Below are positions 40,460-48,893 of a stretch of 64,000 bases of DNA, one piece after another. Each line of letters starts with the position of its first letter. The stretch's first letter is position 1. The translations under genes were made by a program, and so were the position numbers. The notes beneath the pieces are model-generated. The model made no database searches. It saw only the letters and a list, made by a program, of their open reading frames with translations, and had not been told where the DNA came from. This stretch comes from Desulfoscipio geothermicus (GTDB taxonomy: Bacteria; Bacillota; Desulfotomaculia; Desulfotomaculales; Desulfallaceae). The stretch is from positions 1 through 64,000 of the forward strand of contig JAENZP010000016.1 in the NCBI GenBank assembly GCA_016841205.1. The letters run 5' to 3'.

Positions 40460-42355
40460 ATGGGAAAAACTGTAGGTATTGATCTTGGTACCACTAACTC
40501 GGTGGTGGCGGTAATGGAAGGTGGCAAGCCTACGGTCATCGTCAATGCGGAAGGCTCCCGTACTACCCCATCAGTGGTAGCTTTTAAGGATGACGGGGAA
40601 AGGTTGGTGGGCCAAGTAGCCCGGCGTCAATCGGTATTGAACCCTGAAAATACACTGTATTCCGTAAAAAGGTTTATTGGCCGGCGATATTCTGAAGTGG
40701 CTGATGAACGTGCACTGGTCCCCTATAAGGTGGTGGCCGGCCCCAGCGATGCCGTGCGGTTTCAAATACGCGGCAAGGATTATGCACCTGAGGAAATCTC
40801 CGCCATGGTGCTGCGTAAGCTGGTTGATGACGCCTCTAAATACCTGGGGGAAACCGTTACCGATGCGGTAATCACTGTGCCTGCATATTTTAACGATGCC
40901 CAGCGGCAGGCTACCAAAAACGCTGGTAAGATAGCGGGGCTTAATGTGCTGCGGATCATTAACGAACCCACGGCGGCGGCGCTGGCCTATGGCATGGATA
41001 AAAAGTTGAACCAGACTATCCTTGTATTTGACCTGGGCGGCGGCACCTTTGATGTTTCTATATTAGAGGTGGGCGACGGGGTGTTTGAGGTGAAATCAAC
41101 CAATGGGGACACTCACCTGGGCGGCGACGATTTCGATAAGGCCCTTGTGGATTGGTTGGCCGATGGGTTTAAAAAAGATTATGGCATTGATTTGCGCAGT
41201 GACAAACAATCTTTGCAGAGGCTGACTGAAGCGGCGGAGAAGGCTAAAATTGAGCTTTCCTCCACTATGGAAACCCAAATCAGCCTGCCCTTTATTACTG
41301 CTGATGCTACCGGTCCAAAACATCTGGAAAGCAAGTTGTCACGGGCTAAATTGGAAGACCTGACCCATCATTTGGTGGAGCGCTGCCGGGGACCGGTGCT
41401 GGTGGCTTTGGCGGACGCCAAACTTACGGCCCGGGATATTAACGATGTCATTTTGGTGGGTGGCTCCACCCGGATACCTGCGGTGCAAAACCTGGTGCGT
41501 GAACTAACCGGTGGCAAGCAGCCCAACCAGAGTGTTAACCCGGATGAAGTGGTGGCTGTGGGTGCGGCTGTTCAAGGCGGCGTACTGGCCGGGGAAGTAA
41601 AAGACGTTCTGCTGTTGGATGTTACCCCGCTGTCCCTGGGGGTGGAAACGCTGGGTGGTGTAACGTCTAAGATTATCGAACGCAATACCACCATTCCGGT
41701 GCGACGGAGCCAGGTATTTACTACAGCGGAGGATAGCCAGCCTGCTGTTGACATTCACGTGCTGCAGGGTGAGCGTGAAATGGCCCGGGATAACCGTTCG
41801 CTGGGACAGTTTAAGCTGGAGGGCATTCGCCAGGCGCCTCGGGGCGTACCGCAAATAGAGGTCACCTTTGATATTGATGCTAACGGTATTCTCAAGGTGA
41901 GTGCCCGGGACAATGAAGCCGGCAAAGAGCAGACCATTACCATCACGGGTTCCACCAGCCTGGACAAGGCGGAAATAGACCGCATGGTACGGGAGGGCGA
42001 AATGAACGCCTCTGAGGATAAAAAACGCCGTGAGGAAGCGGAAATGCGCAATGAGGCCGACTCCCTGATTTACCAGGTGGATCGCCAGCTCAAGGAGCTG
42101 GGTGATAAGGTGCCCATGAGTGATAAGTCCCGTATAGAGCAAATACAAAATAATTTAAGGTCTGCCCTGAAGGAAAATGCGTCTGCTGATCGCATTCGCA
42201 CCCTTACCGAGGAATTAAAACAGGCGGCTTATAGCCTGTCCCAGCAGGCCTACCAGCAAGCTGGCCCCGGTGCAGGCGCTGGCCCTGCTGCTGGTGCAAA
42301 CAAGGGCGGCGATGATGTGGTGGATGCTGATTATGATGAAAACCCCAATGCATAA
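40460..42355 (+). CDS. dnaK: Chaperone protein DnaK (Hsp70)
   Basis: A 631-residue Hsp70. The ATPase domain has [23 protein letters not shown] and [13 protein letters not shown]. The substrate domain follows ([14 protein letters not shown]), then a helical lid and a Gly/Ala-rich tail ending in an acidic [15 protein letters not shown] precedes ATG 40460. No grpE or hrcA is adjacent; instead a CbpA-type J-protein, CbpM and ClpB follow, so this may be a second, stress-specific DnaK rather than the housekeeping copy. Confidence 0.96.
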   Translation: MGKTVGIDLGTTNSVVAVMEGGKPTVIVNAEGSRTTPSVVAFKDDGERLVGQVARRQSVLNPENTLYSVKRFIGRRYSEVADERALVPYKVVAGPSDAVRFQIRGKDYAPEEISAMVLRKLVDDASKYLGETVTDAVITVPAYFNDAQRQATKNAGKIAGLNVLRIINEPTAAALAYGMDKKLNQTILVFDLGGGTFDVSILEVGDGVFEVKSTNGDTHLGGDDFDKALVDWLADGFKKDYGIDLRSDKQSLQRLTEAAEKAKIELSSTMETQISLPFITADATGPKHLESKLSRAKLEDLTHHLVERCRGPVLVALADAKLTARDINDVILVGGSTRIPAVQNLVRELTGGKQPNQSVNPDEVVAVGAAVQGGVLAGEVKDVLLLDVTPLSLGVETLGGVTSKIIERNTTIPVRRSQVFTTAEDSQPAVDIHVLQGEREMARDNRSLGQFKLEGIRQAPRGVPQIEVTFDIDANGILKVSARDNEAGKEQTITITGSTSLDKAEIDRMVREGEMNASEDKKRREEAEMRNEADSLIYQVDRQLKELGDKVPMSDKSRIEQIQNNLRSALKENASADRIRTLTEELKQAAYSLSQQAYQQAGPGAGAGPAAGANKGGDDVVDADYDENPNA

Positions 42356-42399
42356 AGTAAATAAACAAAAACTACCCGGTGAGGCAGGTGAGTAAATGA

Positions 42400-43395
42400 A
42401 TGGGAGTAACCTTCCAGGATTATTATAAAACCCTTGGGGTTAGTCGTGATGCCACGGAAAAAGAGATAAAGACGGCTTATCGCAAGCTGGCCCGGAAATG
42501 GCACCCGGATTTGCATACGGGTAAAGCAAAAGAAGAGGCTGAAGAGAAAATCAAGCAAATTAATGAAGCCTATGAAGTGTTAAAGGATGCCGAAAAAAGG
42601 GCTAAATATGACCAGCTGGGGGCTAATTGGCAGTCGGGGCAGGATTTCAGGCCGCCACCCGATATGGATGGGTTCCATTTTTATACTAATATGAACGGTG
42701 AGGCCGGGGGGTTTAGTGATTTCTTTGAAATGCTGTTTGGCGGTGCCGCGCCCGGCGGTTATGGCAGGGCCGGGCGCGGGGTGCGCCGTGGCCCGGTACG
42801 CGGCCGGGATATTGAAGCTGAGTTGGAGCTTACCTTGGAGGAAGCCTACCGGGGTGGTGATAAAGTGCTGCAGTTGGCAAACCGGGAAGTATGTCCGGCC
42901 TGTAGTGGTTCAGGTCAAACTGGCAGTGCTTTTTGTTATCGCTGTGGTGGAACCGGAGAGATTATGAGCAGCAAGACTCTTACGGTGAAGATTCCCTCGG
43001 GAGTGCACCAGGGCAGTCGCGTCAGGTTAAAAGGACAGGGCGGTGACGGTTTGGCCGGGGGCGCTCAGGGCGACTTGTACCTGAAAGTGCGGCTGCTGCC
43101 GCATCCCTTGTTTAAAGTGCAGGACAACGATCTGGAGACTGAAATAACCCTGCGGCCGGAACAGGCTGTGCTTGGCGACCGGGTTTCGGTGCCCACCCTG
43201 GATAGCCCGGTATTGATGAAAGTGCCTCCCGGCATGCGGGCCGGCAAGCGCTTGCGGCTGCGGGGCAAAGGGCTGCCGGCTAAGAATGGCCGGGGGGATG
43301 AATATGTGCGCATCAAAATCGATATCCCTGAGCAGCTATCGGCAGAAGAGGAACAGCTTTACCGGCAGCTGGCTGAGTTAAGGAAAGGGGTGTAA
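42400..43395 (+). CDS. DnaJ/CbpA-type co-chaperone with a half zinc finger
   Basis: A 331-residue J-protein. The J-domain (residues 5-70) has the HPD motif in KWHPDLH. A Gly/Phe-rich linker with GGFSDFFEMLFGG follows. Then comes a short region with CPACSGSG and CYRCGGTG: only two CxxC pairs, so one zinc site instead of the two in classical DnaJ. The C-terminal beta domains end in RLRGKGLP. It is intermediate between type I DnaJ and type II CbpA. The neighbouring cbpM-like gene supports the CbpA role. Confidence 0.9.
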   Translation: MGVTFQDYYKTLGVSRDATEKEIKTAYRKLARKWHPDLHTGKAKEEAEEKIKQINEAYEVLKDAEKRAKYDQLGANWQSGQDFRPPPDMDGFHFYTNMNGEAGGFSDFFEMLFGGAAPGGYGRAGRGVRRGPVRGRDIEAELELTLEEAYRGGDKVLQLANREVCPACSGSGQTGSAFCYRCGGTGEIMSSKTLTVKIPSGVHQGSRVRLKGQGGDGLAGGAQGDLYLKVRLLPHPLFKVQDNDLETEITLRPEQAVLGDRVSVPTLDSPVLMKVPPGMRAGKRLRLRGKGLPAKNGRGDEYVRIKIDIPEQLSAEEEQLYRQLAELRKGV

Positions 43396-43398
43396 GCA

Positions 43399-43698
43399 GT
43401 GCCGCAGTTTTACCTGCAGATATATCGACATATCCTGTCCGCCGAAGATGAGGGCAATTGGGTGGAACTGTCCAGCCTGGGCATACACCCCGAAATGATC
43501 CAGCAGCTAGCCGAATTCGGTGTAATTGAAGTTCAGCAGGGGCGAATACCCGTGCAGCAGGTCCAACGCTTGCACCGGTTGCTGCGCTTGCGCCAAACCC
43601 TGGGATTAAACTTTACCGGAGCGATTATTATTATGGATTTATTGGAACGCATCGAACAATTAGAAGATGAAATAGAGCGATTAAAAAATAACTGGTAA
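43399..43698 (+). CDS. Chaperone modulator CbpM-like (MerR-type HTH)
   Basis: A 99-residue protein starting at GTG 43399 behind AAAGGGG. It has the CbpM layout: an N-terminal [21 protein letters not shown] segment, then [31 protein letters not shown] and a coiled-coil tail. CbpM binds the J-domain of CbpA and restrains it. The order dnaK-cbpA-cbpM-clpB supports this. Confidence 0.85.
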   Translation: MPQFYLQIYRHILSAEDEGNWVELSSLGIHPEMIQQLAEFGVIEVQQGRIPVQQVQRLHRLLRLRQTLGLNFTGAIIIMDLLERIEQLEDEIERLKNNW

Positions 43699-43718
43699 CA
43701 GAGGAGGTGGAAATATCT

Positions 43719-46316
43719 ATGGATATCAACCGTTATACGCAAAAATCGCGGGAAGCCTTGGAGGCAGCCCAGCATTTGGCTGCCTCCAGGCATCACCAGG
43801 AGGTAACCGGTCAGCATCTGCTGGCAGCGCTGTTAGCTCAAGAAAACGGCATGGCTGCCCGTTTTTTGGAGCTCGCCGGAGTAAGCCCGGTCAACTTGAC
43901 TGGCCAGGTGGATGCTATATTGAAAAAAATCCCAGTGGTAATGGGTTATGAAGGCTCCCTGCATCTTGGCAGCAGGTTGGCCCGGGTACTGGCCCGTTCA
44001 GAAAAGGAAGCCCGGAATATGAAAGATGACTACATCAGCGTGGAGCACTTACTGTTGGCGCTGTTGGAGGAAGGCGAACCGGATATCCGCGACGTGCTGC
44101 GCCGGAACGGCTTAACCCGGGATGTGCTGCTTAATTCACTGCGGGCGGTGCGGGGCAATCAGCGGGTAACCAGTGAAAACCCCGAGGAGACTTACGAGTC
44201 GCTGGAACGTTACGGCCGGGACATGACTAAACTGGCTGCCGAGGGCAAGCTGGACCCGGTGATTGGCAGGGATAACGAAATCCGGCGGGTCATAGAAATA
44301 CTTTCACGGCGTACAAAGAATAATCCCGTGCTTATTGGGGAGCCCGGGGTGGGTAAAACCGCTATTGTGGAAGGCCTGGCCCGGCGCATTGTGGCCGGTG
44401 ACGTGCCCGAAGGCTTGAAAGAAAAGCGCATTATCGGACTAGATATGGGTTCACTACTGGCCGGGGCCAAATACCGGGGTGAGTTCGAGGAACGGCTGAA
44501 GGCAGTGCTCAAAGAGGTGCTGCAGTCTCAGGGGCGGATCATTTTGTTCATTGACGAACTGCATACCGTGGTGGGGGCCGGTAAAGCGGAAGGGGCTATG
44601 GATGCAGGCAATATATTAAAGCCCATGCTGGCCCGTGGGGAGCTGCGTACCATTGGAGCTACCACCCTGGATGAATATCGTAAAAACGTGGAAAAGGATG
44701 CCGCGCTGGAAAGGCGTTTTCAACCCGTGCAGGTACAGCCGCCATCGGTGGAGGATACCATTTCCATTTTACGTGGTCTCAAGGAACGTTATGAGGTACA
44801 CCACGGTGTGCGCATCCAGGATAGCGCTTTGGTGGCGGCGGCCACTTTGTCAGACCGCTATATTTCGGATCGGTTTTTGCCGGATAAGGCCATTGACCTG
44901 ATGGATGAAGCGGGAGCCCGGCTACGCACAGAGATTGACAGTATGCCGGCTGAACTTGATGAAATTACCCGCCGGATCATGCAGCTGGAAATTGAAGATG
45001 CCGCATTAAATAAGGAGACCGATCCGGCTTCGGCGGAACGGTTGAAAAAAATCAAGGCTGAGCTGGCTGAATTGCGGGAAGAGTCCGGTGCCATGCAGGC
45101 CCAGTGGCAGGTAGAAAAGCAGGCCATCTCCCGGGTGCGCCAGCTGAAAAAGGAAATTGAAGAAACCCGCCAGGAAATTGAGCGGGCCGAGCGGGAATAT
45201 GATTTAAACCGCCTGGCCGAGCTTAAGTATGGCCGGTTGAATGAACTGGAGCGCCGTTTGAATGGCGAAGAAGAGCATCTGTCCGGTAAGCAAAAGCACG
45301 GCATGCTGCTAAAAGAGGAAGTAGATGAAGAGGATATCGCCCGGGTGGTGAGCCGGTGGACAGGTATTCCTGTGACGAAGTTAATGGAAGGTGAAAAGGA
45401 AAAACTAATCCACCTGGATGAAGAACTGCATAAGCGGGTGGTTGGCCAGGAAGAGGCGGTACAGGCAGTGGCCGATGCCGTGTTGCGTGCCCGGGCCGGC
45501 ATTAAAGACCCGCACCGGCCGATCGGCAGTTTTATTTTCCTGGGTCCTACCGGTGTTGGTAAGACCGAGTTGGCCCGGGCACTGGCTCAGGCTCTGTTTG
45601 ACGATGAGCGCAATATGACTCGGCTGGATATGTCGGAATACATGGAGAAGCACACCGTGGCCCGGCTCATTGGCGCGCCTCCGGGTTACGTGGGTTATGA
45701 GGAAGGCGGCCAGCTTACCGAAGCGGTACGACGCAAACCTTACTCGGTGCTATTGTTGGATGAGATTGAAAAGGCCCATCCGGACGTATTTAACGTGCTG
45801 CTGCAGCTTTTGGATGATGGCCGACTAACTGACGGGCAGGGGCGTACCGTTAATTTTCAGAACACGGTGGTCATTATGACCTCCAATCTAGGCAGTCACG
45901 AAATACTGGCCCAACAGGAGCGGGGCAGTGATTATGATAAGATGAAGGAAGCCGTGCTGGGTATTCTGCGGCAGCATTTCCACCCTGAGTTTTTAAACCG
46001 GGTGGATGAGACAGTGGTGTTCCACGCCCTGAATCAGGCCCAGGTGCGGCAGATTGCGGGCTTGCTCTTGGAAAACTTGGCCGGGCGCATTTACGCCGGT
46101 ACAGGTATTAAGCTGGCCTGGGAGGAAAGCGCTTTAAATTACCTGGCTAATCAAGGTTACGAGCCGGTTTACGGTGCCCGCCCACTAAAAAGGGTTATTC
46201 AGCAGTCGGTGGAAACCGCTCTTTCCCGGATGATCATCAAGGGGGAAGTGGGGCCTCAGCAAACTGTAACCCTGCGGGTGGAGGAAGGCAGGTTATGCTT
46301 GCTAAGATTGTGTTGA
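43719..46316 (+). CDS. clpB: ATP-dependent disaggregase ClpB (Hsp100)
   Basis: An 865-residue AAA+ protein. Domains: Clp-N repeats (1-145), NBD1 with [10 protein letters not shown] and the pore loop [13 protein letters not shown], a long middle coiled coil (about 400-525, [27 protein letters not shown]), and NBD2 with [15 protein letters not shown] and GYVGYEEGG. The middle domain identifies ClpB rather than ClpC/A. It dissolves aggregates together with DnaK. ATG 43719 follows GAGGAGG. It ends the heat-shock operon before a strong terminator. Confidence 0.96.
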   Translation: MDINRYTQKSREALEAAQHLAASRHHQEVTGQHLLAALLAQENGMAARFLELAGVSPVNLTGQVDAILKKIPVVMGYEGSLHLGSRLARVLARSEKEARNMKDDYISVEHLLLALLEEGEPDIRDVLRRNGLTRDVLLNSLRAVRGNQRVTSENPEETYESLERYGRDMTKLAAEGKLDPVIGRDNEIRRVIEILSRRTKNNPVLIGEPGVGKTAIVEGLARRIVAGDVPEGLKEKRIIGLDMGSLLAGAKYRGEFEERLKAVLKEVLQSQGRIILFIDELHTVVGAGKAEGAMDAGNILKPMLARGELRTIGATTLDEYRKNVEKDAALERRFQPVQVQPPSVEDTISILRGLKERYEVHHGVRIQDSALVAAATLSDRYISDRFLPDKAIDLMDEAGARLRTEIDSMPAELDEITRRIMQLEIEDAALNKETDPASAERLKKIKAELAELREESGAMQAQWQVEKQAISRVRQLKKEIEETRQEIERAEREYDLNRLAELKYGRLNELERRLNGEEEHLSGKQKHGMLLKEEVDEEDIARVVSRWTGIPVTKLMEGEKEKLIHLDEELHKRVVGQEEAVQAVADAVLRARAGIKDPHRPIGSFIFLGPTGVGKTELARALAQALFDDERNMTRLDMSEYMEKHTVARLIGAPPGYVGYEEGGQLTEAVRRKPYSVLLLDEIEKAHPDVFNVLLQLLDDGRLTDGQGRTVNFQNTVVIMTSNLGSHEILAQQERGSDYDKMKEAVLGILRQHFHPEFLNRVDETVVFHALNQAQVRQIAGLLLENLAGRIYAGTGIKLAWEESALNYLANQGYEPVYGARPLKRVIQQSVETALSRMIIKGEVGPQQTVTLRVEEGRLCLLRLC

Positions 46317-46390
46317 CATAATAGAATTCGTAGATTATAATTCTAGCAAAATATAAAAATTTTGGATACAATGAGGTATTATAAGCGAGG

Positions 46391-46420
46391 AAGCTGTCCG
46401 CAATTGCGGGCAGCTTTTTT
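46391..46420 (+). terminator. Rho-independent terminator after clpB
   Basis: AAGCTGTCCGC (46391-46401), AATT loop, GCGGGCAGCTT, then TTTTTT. It is a stable GC-rich stem. Confidence 0.85.
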
Positions 46421-46438
46421 GTGTTTGTGATGTAAAGG

Positions 46439-46728
46439 ATGATTCCCAATGGCGTTGGTATACTTTCTGATATAAAAAAAGGTTATCAGTATTTAGAGGC
46501 AAACTGGTCAAACGACAACACTGGAAATTTTATTTATTCTCTGCCGCCCGCAGGTCTGGCTAATGCTGGGGTGGGAGATTGGTGGCGTAGATCTATGGCT
46601 GGGGAAACATATACTTCAGAAATTTATACATTGGCAATTACCCGTCAGCCATGCATTACCGTATCTGTCCCTATTCGCGGGATCGTGGAGTAACCGGCGT
46701 ACTGGGTGCAGATATAAAGTTAACATAA
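46439..46728 (+). pseudogene. Frameshifted Cache/PDC-like sensor domain
   Basis: The frame from ATG 46439 encodes NGVGILSDIKKGYQYLEANW, then PAGLANAGVGDWWRRSMAGE and QPCITVSVPIR, typical of Cache-type extracellular sensor domains. It stops at TAA 46691. A one-base shift at about 46680 continues DRGVTGVLGADIKLT to TAA 46726, completing the domain's last strand. No signal peptide or output domain remains. The same domain pattern ends the EAL protein encoded next. Confidence 0.65.
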
Positions 46729-46770
46729 TATAAATAATGCGCGGAAAGAATATTTCAGGTGATCTTAGTA

Positions 46771-48000
46771 ATGAACATAGTAGAATCAAAATTGGACATC
46801 AATAAAATTATTATAGACAAAGCAGTTATAACGCTGTTCCAACCCATAATTTCTATTAATCAAAAATCTGTTATTGGGATAGAAGCTTTGTCTCGCGGCC
46901 TTTGTCACGACGGTTCTTTAGTGCCTCCAAAGATACTTTTCGACCTGGCTGGATATAACAAAAAAACCATAGACTTAGACAGATTATGTAGAGAGAAGGC
47001 TTTGAAAAATTTTAAGTATCTGTATAATTTGTTTCCGAACATACTACTGTTTATGAATTTTGATGCTTCCGTAATCGATCTGGGTGTAGCAGGTTCCGGT
47101 TATTTATTTAGCCAGGTGCGTAACTTAAATTTGAGTCCGAATAACATTGTTATTGAAATCATCGAATCCAAAGTCAACGATACAAAAGCGCTGAGTAAAT
47201 TTATAAACGTTTATAGGAATTATGGTTTTCTTATTGCCCTGGATGACATTGGCTGCGGATATTCTAACCTTGACAGGATCAGTGTTACTGGTCCTGATTT
47301 TCTAAAAGTGGATCATTCCTTAATATCCGGATTGGAAAGTAGCTATTATAAACAGGAAGTACTTAAATCGATTGTGAATTTGGCCAAAAAAATTGGCTCA
47401 TTAGTAATTGCCGAAGGAATTGAACGAGAAGAAGAAGCCGTAGTTTCCCTGGAATTAGGTGTAAACATGCTTCAGGGTTTTTATTTTTCAAAACCTACCT
47501 CCGTAAATTGTAATATAAATAAAATTAACAAAAGGATAAACTTGATTTCTAATATGTTTAGAGAACACATGGTGGATAAAATATACAGTGCAAAGCGAAA
47601 GTTTCAAAGGTGTCAAATGATTACGGATGACATTATTAGGCGACTCTCCATGTCTTGCGTAGCTGACTGTGATATTCTTTTGGAAGAAATAATTATTAAT
47701 AACTCTAATTTAGAGTGCATATATTTGCTGGATGAAAGAGGAGTTCAGATAAGTGATACATTCTGTAAAAGCCAAGGTATACCGGGACACCGTAGTTCCA
47801 TTTTTAAACCTGCTCCTAGAGGAACCGATCATTCTTTGAAGGAGTATTATTATTTATTGTTAAATACCGGACTGGAGAGGTATACAACTGAACCATACAT
47901 TTCTTTGGCTTCCGGTAAACTGTGCATAACCATATCTTCACTTTTTAATTGTTTGGTAGACGGGCAAAGGTATATAATTTGCATCGACGTGAACCTTTAA
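46771..48000 (+). CDS. EAL-domain c-di-GMP phosphodiesterase with C-terminal Cache-like domain
   Basis: A 409-residue cytoplasmic protein. The EAL domain (about 15-250) retains catalytic residues: EALSRG (E-x-L-x-R), the FMNFDA Asn, EIIES, LDDIGCGYSN, FLKVD, AEGIE and LQGFYFSKP. A helical linker and a C-terminal domain (about 290-409) follow, with YLLDERGVQISDTF and ASGKLCITISSLFNCLVDGQ, resembling a Cache-like ligand domain. ATG 46771 follows AGGTGAT. It should degrade c-di-GMP in response to an unknown signal. Carrying the sensor domain after, not before, EAL is less common. Confidence 0.9.
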   Translation: MNIVESKLDINKIIIDKAVITLFQPIISINQKSVIGIEALSRGLCHDGSLVPPKILFDLAGYNKKTIDLDRLCREKALKNFKYLYNLFPNILLFMNFDASVIDLGVAGSGYLFSQVRNLNLSPNNIVIEIIESKVNDTKALSKFINVYRNYGFLIALDDIGCGYSNLDRISVTGPDFLKVDHSLISGLESSYYKQEVLKSIVNLAKKIGSLVIAEGIEREEEAVVSLELGVNMLQGFYFSKPTSVNCNINKINKRINLISNMFREHMVDKIYSAKRKFQRCQMITDDIIRRLSMSCVADCDILLEEIIINNSNLECIYLLDERGVQISDTFCKSQGIPGHRSSIFKPAPRGTDHSLKEYYYLLLNTGLERYTTEPYISLASGKLCITISSLFNCLVDGQRYIICIDVNL

Positions 48001-48011
48001 ACTTAAATCAA

Positions 48012-48039
48012 AAAATAAAAAAACCCGGATTACCCGGGT
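48012..48039 (-). terminator. Terminator of the small Cys-rich gene
   Basis: On the minus strand ACCCGG pairs with CCGGGT (48023-48028, 48034-48039), followed by TTTTTTT. It also lies just after the EAL gene stop on the plus strand. Confidence 0.75.
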
Positions 48040-48056
48040 AATATAATCAAAGATTT

Positions 48057-48239
48057 TTAATCACAGCAATTGATCCCGTTGTTGGTAGTTGATTCTCCCC
48101 ATTCATCGGTCATCCCTGACTTGCTAATAAAATTATCACACAATCGTTTATTGGCTTCCACCGGCTGCTGGGTCTTTTTACATACGCAAGCTTCAATTTT
48201 TTTCCACTGCTTGAAATGCAGGCAGTCCTTACATAGCAT
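48057..48239 (-). CDS. Small cysteine-rich protein
   Basis: A 60-residue protein beginning MLCKDCLHF. Cys occur as CxxC (3 and 6), CxC (18 and 20), one mid Cys (LCDNF) and a terminal CC. The first part resembles short zinc-ribbon-like proteins with CxxC-x-HF. GAGGTG lies before ATG 48239 and a terminator follows, so expression is well supported. A metal-binding role is likely; the family is not identified. Confidence 0.65.
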   Translation of the reverse strand: MLCKDCLHFKQWKKIEACVCKKTQQPVEANKRLCDNFISKSGMTDEWGESTTNNGINCCD

Positions 48240-48379
48240 GTTTACACCTCAACTCCTACCTGAAGAAAATCACTATGGACACTAATACATTATAAACTAT
48301 TGTAGTTGGAAAATCCAGAACTTTTAAAATTTAGCCCTGCATAATTTTACAAAAAATGGATTATTTAAGTCCTGTAATC

Positions 48380-48407
48380 TTTACATAAAGTATAATTATG
48401 GTAAAAT
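48380..48407 (+). promoter_or_regulatory. Putative promoter of the Asp23 gene
   Basis: TTTACA (48380-48385), 16 bases, TAAAAT (48402-48407), 33 bases before the start codon. Confidence 0.5.
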
Positions 48408-48440
48408 AAAGTAACAAGTTGAAATGCGAGGAGGCTTTTT

Positions 48441-48791
48441 ATGAAAACGGATTCTTTCGGACAAGGCACCCTGGGTGCTATAAGGTATAATGATGATGTA
48501 ATCAAAACTATAATTAGTATGGCTTTGTCTGAGGTTGAGGGTATTGTAGGTATTGAGAGCCGTGCTGCAAGTAATCTACTAAGCCGCAAAAGCGATTCCC
48601 ATATTAATAAAATAACGATGGATGGAAAAAATCTGACCATTGATTTGACCATTGCGGTGAAATACGGGCTGTCGCTTCGGGACGCAGCACAAAACGTACA
48701 GAACAAGGTTCAGGAGAAGATCGAAGCCATGACGGATTTAAAAGTCAATGCCGTTAATGTAACTGTAGCGGGGCTGGATATTGAAGAGTAG
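48441..48791 (+). CDS. Asp23/Gls24 family envelope stress protein
   Basis: A 116-residue alkaline-shock-type protein. Typical segments are GAIRYNDDVIKTIISMALSEVEGIVGI, the ITMDGKNLTIDLTIAVKYG strand and VQEKIEAMTDLKVNAVNVTVAGL. Gls24/Asp23 proteins associate with the inner face of the membrane and help envelope homeostasis. GAGGAGG precedes the ATG. It is monocistronic with its own promoter and a strong bidirectional terminator. Confidence 0.92.
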   Translation: MKTDSFGQGTLGAIRYNDDVIKTIISMALSEVEGIVGIESRAASNLLSRKSDSHINKITMDGKNLTIDLTIAVKYGLSLRDAAQNVQNKVQEKIEAMTDLKVNAVNVTVAGLDIEE

Positions 48792-48850
48792 CCTCGCCGG
48801 ACCGGTAACTGAACTGTTTCGGACTGTATTACTAATAAGTGGTCTCAACC

Positions 48851-48892
48851 TTAGAAAAATAATACCCGGCAGCTGCCGGGATATTTTTCTAA
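48851..48892. terminator. Bidirectional terminator between convergent genes
   Basis: TTAGAAAAATA...CCCGGCA pairs with TGCCGGG...TATTTTTCTAA in a nearly perfect palindrome, with T-runs on both strands. It serves the Asp23 gene and the GH57 gene, whose stop overlaps it at 48894. Confidence 0.85.
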
Positions 48893-48893
48893 G

